DNA from: Golubevia sp. BC0850
Taxonomy: Eukaryota > Basidiomycota > Exobasidiomycetes > Golubeviales > Golubeviaceae
Assembly (NCBI GenBank): GCA_012976225.1
Contig: JAAVVG010000012.1
Location: forward strand, 744,001-808,000
Reading direction: 5' to 3'
Length of the DNA stretch: 64,000 nucleotides
This document shows positions 56,085-64,000 of this stretch, one piece after another. The notes beneath the pieces were generated by a model. The model was not told the origin of the DNA. It ran no database searches and saw nothing but the letters and a program-made list of their open reading frames with translations. The position numbers were made by a program, and so were the translations under genes. The stretch's first letter is position 1. Each line of letters opens with the position of its first letter.

Positions 56085-56993
56085 AGGAGAGAGCTTCTGG
56101 AAGTTGCTTTGATCTTTGGTTCTTCTATTCTACTCTTCTTCAACCTCTTTCGGTCTCTACTTTTTCTCTTCAAGTTTCATTAACGTCGGTCAGTGACTGA
56201 TCCCATTTTTCTTCCACTCCAAGTGAGACGGAGATCGTCCACAACACACACCTCATTTCAAAACCCTCTTTCAATTCTCAAGTTCAATCACAAACCACCA
56301 TTCTACTTCAAGATCTTCGTTCCGTCCTCTTTCTTCAGCAGTCAATCAAAGAAGAAGAAAACCCTACTTCATCAATAATAACCCTTTTAATCAATCTTCT
56401 TTCTCTTGTTTCATTTGGGCTTTCTTTTTCTGGTTCATCAATCCCTCTTTTCCTTTGGACTCTCCATTCTGTTTCCTAGAACCCACTCCCTCCTTCCCTT
56501 CGATCATAGCTGTCTATAGCACCTCAGCTCTGTTCACTCTCGCTCGGTTTTTGACCCTCTCTTCAAAACACTTTTCTGTCTACATGTTCTTTTTTTTCTT
56601 GTTCTTTAGCGAACTTTATTTTTCTTAATGACCATTCTTGTTTATGATTCTGAAGGTAGACATGCCAGTGCCAGTTGAACCCGGAGAAGACCACAGAGCG
56701 GATGAGTTGACGCATAAAAAAGGGATGTACAAAAAAAAGGGGTTAGGGTAATCTTCGGTCGATGGATAGTAATCTGACACCAAATTCATGTACGCAGTTT
56801 CTCCTTGGCAGAAGCATAAGCAGAAAGGTTTTCTGTCATCTTACGAATCTCGTCGGGGGTACGAGATCAAGCGTGGGTGAAGATCCCTGAGCGGAGATCT
56901 CATTCGTGACATAGACTATTTAAAGGAACACCTTCTTCTCATCTGAATTTTTCCCTTCCACTTACAAATCTCCTCCATTCTTATTCATTCCAG
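56085..56993. other. Spacer between hydroxylase and aldo/keto reductase genes
   Basis: Likely the 3' region of the hydroxylase gene followed by the promoter of the reductase gene. No gene is seen. Confidence 0.5.
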
Positions 56994-58653
56994 ATGTTAC
57001 AAGTTCAACGCCAATTCGCAAAGTCAGCTGTAAAGGTGAGTTGATCGTTTTAGTCCTAGTCTCATCTCATAGCTGCCCTTCCAAGACTGAGTGACTCACA
57101 TCTCACTCACCCTTTGATCCCCCGCTTTTTTCTTCGATCACTTCAGGTTGGAGCTATCGGATTTGGGGGTGAGTTGAGAATCCTCTTCCCTAGTTTCCAA
57201 CCTGAGCTTTTGATTCTCAACCCATGCCACCCACTCTCTCTCCCCCTCTCTTCTCACACTCTCTCTAAGCAGCCATGGGGGCCGGCTCTAATGCTTATGG
57301 ACAACCTCTACACCAAAATGAGATGGATACCCTTTTGAAAAGAGCTTTGGATCTAGGTTGCAACCATTGGGATACTGTGAGTTTAGTACAACGTTCGAGC
57401 CTTTTCTTCCTTTTTGTTTGGCATATAAGATATCCTGAGGCTTGATTCTCTCTCATACTTCTTCAGTCGGATATCTATACCGTATTCTCTGAGGGAACGC
57501 TGGGATATAGTGAGAAACAGATTGGGTCATTCTTCAAGGTGAGATCAAGCTGCCTTGCTATTAGAACAAAGTCATGTCTCGAGAGCCTTTGAGCGATTCA
57601 AGAGCTGGAGTCATTTATGTCACAATCAAACAAGTCTCTGACGTAGTTTTTTTTCATCTCTACTTTATTTCCTTTGCTCTCGTTCTCTCTTTTCACCTCT
57701 TCCCACTCCCCTAGTCCCACCCAGGCTCTCGAGAAAAAGTCTTTTTAGCGACCAAATTTGGATTCACAATCCGATTCAAGAACAAAGCTGATGCTGCCTA
57801 CGTTAAATCTGCATGTCAAGACTCTTTATCCCGTCTAGGGGTCTCTCACATCGATCTCTATTACCTCCATCGCAAATCTCCAGACACTCCTATAGAGGAA
57901 TCGATCGGAGCCATGAAAGAGCTTCAAGAAGCGGGTCTCATCAAGTTTATCGGAGTATCAGAACTCAATGTTGAAAATCTAGAAAGAGCTGAGAAAGTCG
58001 CACATGTTGATGCTCTTCAGATCGAATTATCTGCCTGGACTCCCCAAATCTTGTCGAATGGAATCATGGACTGGTGTAAGAAGAATGGAACGGCTTTAGT
58101 GGCCTATAGTCCGTTAGGAAGAGGAGGACTAACTGGCGAATTCAAGGCGGAGCAGCTAGATGAGAAGGATTCGAGACGGAGCAGTCCTAGATTTTTGGGG
58201 GAAGCTTTTGAACAGTGAGTAGGATCAAGCATGTATAGAAAGAAGCAAAGACCAAATACAGGTAGCAAGTCTTCCAGATCTTCCAAAGCCGACAAGTCTT
58301 TGGATTCTCATCCCCTACTTCAATTTTGTTTCCTTCGGCTAACTCTCTCCCTTTGCTTGTCGTCTGCCATCCACAGTAACAAGCAACTAGTGAATTCCAT
58401 CAAGTCTCTCGCGGAGGAAAAGTCTTGCTCAGCAGCTCAAATCTCACTTGCTTGGATTCTTGCCCAAGATGTCTTGACTCTTCCAATTCCAGGTACTAGA
58501 CAGGTGAAATATCTTGAAGACAACGTTGGAGCTTCGAAGATTGAGCTATCTCCTGAAGAGCTCAAAGAATTGGATCATTGCATCTATGAGTTCACTCCAA
58601 AGGGTGATAGGTATAAGCTTCCAGCTTCGGGGAAATCAAATGTAGCTTTCTGA
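56994..58653 (+). CDS. Aldo/keto reductase
   Basis: Six exons (56994-57035, 57147-57168, 57273-57376, 57467-57538, 57715-58214, 58377-58653) sum to 1017 bases, or 338 residues. The second exon is only 22 bases. Joined exons give VGAIGFGAMGAGSN, then CNHWDTSDIYTVFSEG with the catalytic Asp and Tyr, ATKFGF with the Lys and YYLHRKSPDTPIEESIGAM with the His. ISLAWILAQ and IPGTRQVKYLEDNVGA form the NADPH-binding end. The pattern is that of the YakC/pyridoxal-reductase-like AKR group, which reduces aldehydes and ketones with NADPH in the cytosol. The substrate cannot be told from sequence. Confidence 0.94.
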
Positions 58654-58989
58654 AGTGAAGACATCTGGAGGGCAGAGGGGCTTATTCAAGAGGTTAAACG
58701 TTGAGAGGCGAGAGTCTAACAGAGCTTAGATTACCGCTTTACTATCAGCTTTTTGAAAAGCATGCCAGGAAACTGTTCAGACAAGCTTTCAACTGAATCC
58801 TTTTCAATCCTAATCTTTGAGTGACGAACTGCCTCCCATCAAAATCCTCTCTGCTTCCGTATAAGTCTTCTCCACTTCTAAAATGTGAAAAATGGCCCTT
58901 TGGTACATAAAGTAAGAACAGAAGATGATCATCAAGTTGGAGAGGACTCCACTCGTTTCTAACGACCGACTTCCACTTCTTCCGCCTCT
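58654..58989. other. Convergent 3' spacer
   Basis: Short spacer between the convergent aldo/keto reductase and membrane protein genes. No gene is seen. Confidence 0.5.
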
Positions 58990-59769
58990 CTACCTGTTAC
59001 GAGGTTCTGTTGAAGTAAACTCCTTAGTGGAAGAAGTGGTTGGGTTTTGATCAGGAGCAGCAGAAGCCCATATTTTTTCACAAAAATCACCTGAGGAGAA
59101 GAAGAGAGAATAAACTCGAAGATGAAGTTAGGGTAGAGACGGTCGATTCATTCGGTCTTTTGTGAACTCACAGAAGAAGAAGAGAATCTGAAGAACAAAG
59201 ATAAGAACCCATATCCGTGGAATGTTTTTATCCTGTGATGAGATTCCAATGTAAGTTGCCTTTCCGGTATCGCTTGTGACTACTAGCTCAAGAGAGTCAT
59301 CGAATCAAAAGTTAGACTAACTCACTTCATACTCCAATCTATGACCTTCAACATCTTTCCCCAAATCCTTCTCGATCCAAATCCAAGCTGGATAAATCTG
59401 ACCCATCATCAAACCAGGGATCGTAGAGCTCAACCAAAAGCCCCAATTTCCGACTGAAGACTTGAAACCTAAACAGAGTACCGAGCTGAGAGTTCCTACG
59501 AGAGTAACCACTCCCCGAGTCAAATACTTCCCAAGCCAAAAAGGGGCACATGATTGGCACAATTGGGAAGTCGATATGTTCAATCCTTGTTCATTAGAGA
59601 TCCTTATCAGCTCCTTGTTGATTTGGATCGTGAGGTTTAAGTCGTAGTACTCCAAACAGTAGTAGATTAGCAGGCGAAGGTAGGCGAGAAGTAGAAAAAG
59701 AGAGAGGTAAACGGTTGGCTTTGTCCGGAATGATGGAACTCGACGAGTTAGAGACTTGAGAGTGACCAT
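58990..59769 (-). CDS. Small multi-pass membrane protein, family unknown
   Basis: Three exons (59769-59326, 59286-59172, 59090-58990) total 660 bases, or 219 residues. The N-terminus is basic (MVTLKSLTRRVPSFRTKP), followed by a hydrophobic span (VYLSLFLLLAYLRLLIYYCL). A polar loop with ELIRISNEQGLNISTS and a Cys pair (CQSC) follows, then further hydrophobic spans (TLVGTLSSVLCLGF, FWLSSTIPGLMMGQIYP) and one in exon 2 (IWVLIFVLQILFFF). The C-terminus is a polar tail ending EPRNR. All junctions are in phase. No family is recognised. A fragment similar to its polar loop appears at 3.9 kb. Confidence 0.75.
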
Positions 59770-60832
59770 CTTTAAAAGTTGAGATAAACCGTTGGAAGAT
59801 GGTAGAAGTAGAGAAGAAGAAGCAGAAAGGTCCTCTCATCGAGAGTTGAAATTTTTTGCGACCTCGTGGTCGATCTCCAGCTCGAAGTTCTAGCTCCTGA
59901 CGATATCTCCCTTCTTTGATTTCCTCTGCATCTTTCTTTCACTAGTGCGAACGCAAGACTAAAGTCATCTCGATTGTGAGGAAAGAAAGGAAGAGTTAGA
60001 TTGATTGATTGATTTGGCTGTTTGAGTGACTTTTGAGAATGAAATAGGAAGTTTGAAATATCGTAATACAGAAGAGCTTTGTTTGTTTTTTATGAGTATG
60101 AGAAGAGAGAGATTTTGACAGGGCAGAGAAGCGAAACTTAAAAGACAAGAAAGGAGAAGGCTGAGAGTAAGAGAAGCGAGAGAACAAGATTTGAAAGTTC
60201 TGGCTCCCGAGGTGTAAGAGGTACGAGGGCGTGACAAGGATTAAGGAGTCTTTTGATGATGGCAAGAATGAGTAGAAAAAAATGGAGAAAGAGAAGAAAG
60301 AGGTGCTGAAGGCTGCAGAAGAGAGCTGAGGAGATGTTGGTTTTGGAGGATTGACAAAGTCTCAAGGGTTTGGTTGATGATGAAATGAGTATGAAAAGTT
60401 GATGTTCTCTATAGGGTATTTTCTTGAATATCTGACTGCATTCAGTGATCAAATGAAATCTTTCTGTGGCTTCTTTCGTTAGGAACTGAAGAAGAATGGT
60501 TCGTGATGGGTCGTAATCTTGTGGGCCTTTAATTGGAGGTCTGTAAGTGAAGAAAGAAGGATTGGAGCTATCTTTGAGGTCTAATGTGGCTGTTCGTAAG
60601 GAAGTGGATCCGAGTTGATCTAAGGGATGGGGAGATAAGGAGCGGAGATGAGGTAGAGAGTCAGTCATTCAGCCGATTCATTGAAGATCCAACGAAGTGA
60701 ATCTAATGCAAAAGTTTCTTTGGTTCAGAGCGCAAACATTCGAGTTGGAGAGTGATAAGAGAGGCATGGCTCTCCAGCCTTTAAGCAAACGCTTCTTTCT
60801 ACGCCTGCATTAGACTCTTTAAAATACTATAT
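59770..60832. other. Unassigned region; one long leftward frame without support
   Basis: A leftward ATG-initiated frame of 176 codons (60668-60138) is open but is Leu/Ser/Phe-rich, with no motif and no sign of selection. I do not call it a gene, though it could be an exon of the neighbouring leftward gene, whose last exon has a good GTGAGT inside it near 60883. Confidence 0.35.
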
Positions 60833-61339
60833 CTATTTCACTTCTTCATGAATCCTACAGAGTCCCCCTTTTTTTTCACTCACCCAATCGCCAATCTCTT
60901 TCTTCAACAACTCTCCCTTCTCTCCCTCAGTCAATTTCCAACCTCCTTCTCTATCTTTCTGCTCTTCAATCTTTTTCAGTATCTCCATTTCCTTCCTTTT
61001 CAATTCCAATCGTTTCTCCAAATCAAAGACTTCCTTCTCGTCGGTTGAATCTGAAGCAGCAGTGTTGTTTGAGCTGGTAGAAGTGCTGGTAGACAGAGAT
61101 GGTGGACCCTGTTGAATCGAATCAGTTGAATCGTCACCTGAGACTTCTGAAGTAGCAGTGTTTGCAAGATTAGAAGAAGAGAGAGACAAAGAATGAAGAT
61201 CCTTCTCTAAAGAGCCTGGTGTTCCTTGTTCAAGTGTCATGACCTCTTCGTCCCAATTTTCCTCTATCGAAAGAGTTGAGTTCGTGGAAGTTGAGATGGT
61301 TGAAGCTGTTGGAGTTAATAGGGAATCTGAGTCTTGCAT
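60833..61339 (-). CDS. Hypothetical acidic protein, possibly the first exon of a longer gene
   Basis: An ATG-initiated frame of 168 codons. The first 110 residues are Ser/Thr-rich and disordered. Residues of about 110-155 form a charged helix (segments FDLEKRLELKRKEMEILKK and WKLTEGEKGELLKKEIGDW). Just after GDW the DNA reads GTGAGT, a perfect donor, and the last residues (SEKKGGLCRIHEEVK) may therefore be intron read-through. I could not place the next exon with confidence. No family is recognised. Confidence 0.5.
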   Translation of the reverse strand: MQDSDSLLTPTASTISTSTNSTLSIEENWDEEVMTLEQGTPGSLEKDLHSLSLSSSNLANTATSEVSGDDSTDSIQQGPPSLSTSTSTSSNNTAASDSTDEKEVFDLEKRLELKRKEMEILKKIEEQKDREGGWKLTEGEKGELLKKEIGDWVSEKKGGLCRIHEEVK

Positions 61340-64000
61340 GGCTGATAAGATTGAGGATGAAGTTGAGAATGAAAGGGAAAGGGAACGGGAGGTCTTGCTG
61401 GCTGATAGTTATCTACAATACACTGTACTTTCGTGAGTTTCAAGGTTGAGTCGTGAAGCTGAAGGTCGTCAATGATCGAGAGAATTATACTTTACGGAAT
61501 GAACGCCTGAACAGCTTGAGAGGATTTGAGTTGTTTGCGGAGGCTTAATTGTTGAAGAGAGAGATGCAACACCTTTCTTTGCCAAACCATCACCCTCTTC
61601 AAGTTTCACAAGGACACTCCTTTGACGTGTTCCTGATTTGCTTTGTAAAGATCCATCATATCGAGTCAGTCAATTCCACAAGAGACAGTGACTCTATCTG
61701 TCTCTTGCTGGTCTCGATGATTCTCTCGTCTAGCTCTGAAGTCTTCTTCTCTCACTTTTTCAAGCCGCCTCAATAACCTTATTCAGAGAGGATACTGACT
61801 AGTTTCTGAAGAGTCTCTGATTCTTTGGTCGCAGGGGAAGAATCAGATGGGTGGAAGGCTGGAAGTGGAATCGGGTAGGACTGCTCGAGTTGGCACGTGA
61901 AACCAGCCGTGAGTCGAAAGCAATTCAGCCTCGCTTTGTACTCAAAATTAGGTTCTCGAATTCGGTTCAGAGGACGCCATGAAGGTAGAGGACAAAGAAT
62001 CGGGAAAGGTTTTCCGATGCTCTCTTTGAACTTCTCTGAAGATCCACTTTTCTCTTGATGATTCAGGCCCTTTTTCCAGGTTTCCTGGTACTCATTTATG
62101 TAGTTTCAAGACTTCCGTGGTCGAGAAAGAGTCTTCAAAGCTTGATCTGAAGATCTAGTTTCAATTCAACGAATCTATAGAAGAAGAGTGGCCAAAGGAA
62201 GAATCTGATGAGATGGTCAGCGAGTCAAGAAGGGAAACAGATTTGATCTTCCTCTTGGTGACCGACCGACCACCCACTCAAACTTCAATCTTTCTGCTTC
62301 TTCTTTGATTCCATTCGACCTTCAGAAAGATCCAGAACCGCATCTCTGTTCTAAGACAGAGAAGAGAGAGAAGTCCATCAGAGGAGTAGATTCAAGTAGC
62401 TATTACTTAAAGTCAAGCTCGCTTCTATCCAGTCCAGCAAATACCGCGTCAGTTTACGCGCAGATCGAGCTCGGGTTCACGATCAGTCAATCAATTCATA
62501 GGGACGTTTCAGGAAAAGAGGTCAAAAGAGGAAGATTTCATGGACTGACAGTTGTGGAGGATAGAGAAGGATCGATGAGACGATTGGTAGTCAAGTTATC
62601 AAGGTCGGAGAGAATGCCCAGACACAATATCAAGTGAAATGAGAGGATGAGAGTGATGAGGAGAAGGATAGGAGGGAGAACAGAGGTGAGTCAAGACAGC
62701 GAAGAGGAGGCTGATGAGAAGTCAGAGGAGAAAGAGTCCTCACCTCTGGAAAACAGCGTCAGGCTATAGATCAGAGATCTAATAGTTCAGATCAAGACCT
62801 CGGTAGGAAGGAGGAAGAAGGTATAGAGGGGGCAGTAGCACTTTAGCTAGCAGTCTTTCTGCTTTGAAGTCTCTGAAGTTGGAGAGGCTTTTGAGTGAGA
62901 TTCTATCAGATCAAGAGTCTGTATTCGTTAGTTTCCCAGTCGTTTCTAGGGACAAGGAAAGGCAACCCTGTCAGAGGGAAACTCGGAGGTCAAGGAAGGA
63001 AGTGAAGGAAAGCAGACACAGAGAGAGATCCACTATCAACATCATTATATGCTGTTGGAAGATGATATTATGGTCTTCTATGTTTCTTGTGAATCTTATT
63101 TCACCCATGGTCTATACAAGTGCTTTTGGAATGACGAGGGAGGAAGGTTGAGAGTCAGATCAGGTTCGGGGAGGTTTGATGTCCTTGTCGCTTGTCTAGC
63201 TTCGATGTCTTTCCTCTTCTCAATCACTCTTTCAAGTCGGCTCGACCAAGACATTTGAAGACGGGCTTTTAGTTGGCGCCAGAACAATCGATAAGTCTCT
63301 GAACACCTTGTTGCCTTGGGAACGAGATGGGCGGACTGTGGGGTTTGGGCAAGTTACTTGAGCTGGACTCTTGATTCATTACTTCCCCGCCATTTCCACA
63401 CCCATAGTTCTATCTTTCGATTCAAGCTCAGATGTGTTATAAGGTGAGACACTCACGAGGTCATTCTTCTTGATACTGTTTCTTCCGCTGGCAGCTGGCA
63501 GACACCATTCTTGCTGGCTTCTCAGAAGGTTCTTCTGCTACTTTGTCTTGAGAGATCATTATCACTTCCTAAAGTTGACTTTGTAGAAGCTAATGTTGGT
63601 ATAGAGCAGTAGTTGGGCTTGAAGAAGCACAGTGGTCTTGGAACAAGACAGTGATAGACTGGTACAGAGGAGACTTGATGTGAGGTGTTGTTGAAGGTGA
63701 ATGAATTGGCAGGAACTGGAAAGGGTGAAGCAGAAAACTCAATGAACAATGATCTCAAAAGTAACCACCTTCCTATCTGAGAAATGGATTGAGATAGGAT
63801 TAATGTCACGACTAATCAGCTTCCTCTCTTTGGAAAGTGTGACTTCACTGCTTCCATCATTCTTCGAATGATTCAGTGGGAAATTGACTCTCATACCGCG
63901 ATTCAAATCTCTTTTCATTTTTCTCTTCTTTGGCCAAGTCTGAGGAAAGCAAAAAGAGATTATCTGGAACCTTCACTTTTTCCCTCCCCCTTTGTGATTC
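61340..64000. other. Gene-poor right end with scattered coding-like segments
   Basis: Two plus-strand segments read somewhat like protein: about 62390-62637 (with SVYAQIELGFTISQSIHRDV) and about 62949-63258 (with HYMLLEDDIMVFYVSCESYF). Neither has a clear start, in-phase intron or known domain. The rest shows only short frames. No gene is called. Confidence 0.35.

Noticed and set aside
59965-60265. Overlapping leftward Ser/Phe-rich frames
   Set aside because: No start context, motif or intron support; likely chance.
1-64000. CRISPR arrays, bacterial operon signals, rRNA genes, telomere repeats, retroelements or viral relics
   Set aside because: No regularly spaced repeats, no Shine-Dalgarno-led gene strings and no reverse transcriptase, integrase or capsid-like frames were seen; the window is ordinary fungal nuclear DNA apart from the hAT element.

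Overview
This is a compact nuclear segment of a fungal genome, most likely a basidiomycete and possibly Pucciniomycotina; that placement is inferred from gene style, not from a marker gene. Coding regions are cut by short GT-AG introns (mostly 80-250 bases), genes are packed on both strands, several pairs share 140-230 bp divergent promoters, and many proteins carry long Ser/Asn/Thr-rich disordered stretches, even inside enzyme folds. I saw no virus, LTR element, CRISPR array, rRNA or tRNA gene. Gene models below were built by hand: splice sites were chosen so that exons join in frame and conserved motifs read through. In most models the summed exon length is an exact multiple of three.

Layout. 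1-5.9 kb is an accessory-looking stretch: the 5' part of an unknown gene, a 725-bp non-autonomous hAT transposon with a perfect 8-bp target duplication, an inverted pair of dispersed repeats, and decayed or F-box-like fragments. 5.9-9.0 kb holds an arylalkylamine N-acetyltransferase (GNAT) fused to an Mss4/Dss4-type Rab-exchange-factor domain. 9.9-14.4 kb has two tandem secreted GPI-type fasciclin (FAS1) proteins; a third, decayed copy lies at 34.2-35.8 kb. 14.8-25.4 kb has a coiled-coil protein, a membrane protein with a C-terminal GRAM-like domain and a LARP1/Sro9-type La-motif protein. 26.2-33.1 kb carries KIN17, a tannase/feruloyl esterase and cyclophilin A. 36.4-38 kb is a degenerate F-box/LRR-like gene. 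38.7-43.5 kb has guanine deaminase and, divergently, a DJ-1 protein. 44.9-51.7 kb has a conserved-looking unknown protein with a putative 12-nt micro-exon, a SET-domain methyltransferase and, divergently, the La protein. 53.1-58.7 kb has LSm6, the sphingolipid fatty acid 2-hydroxylase and an aldo/keto reductase. 59-64 kb has a small membrane protein and mostly unassigned sequence.

How the genes work together. There is no single operon-like system. RNA biology is well represented (La, LARP, LSm6, KIN17), and La and LSm6, which act on the same U6 snRNA 3' oligo-U tail in turn, are neighbours. The most unusual items are the GNAT-Mss4 fusion, the hAT miniature element, the frame-preserving 17-bp repeat in a FAS1 signal peptide, the large disordered insertions within guanine deaminase and tannase, and the micro-exon.
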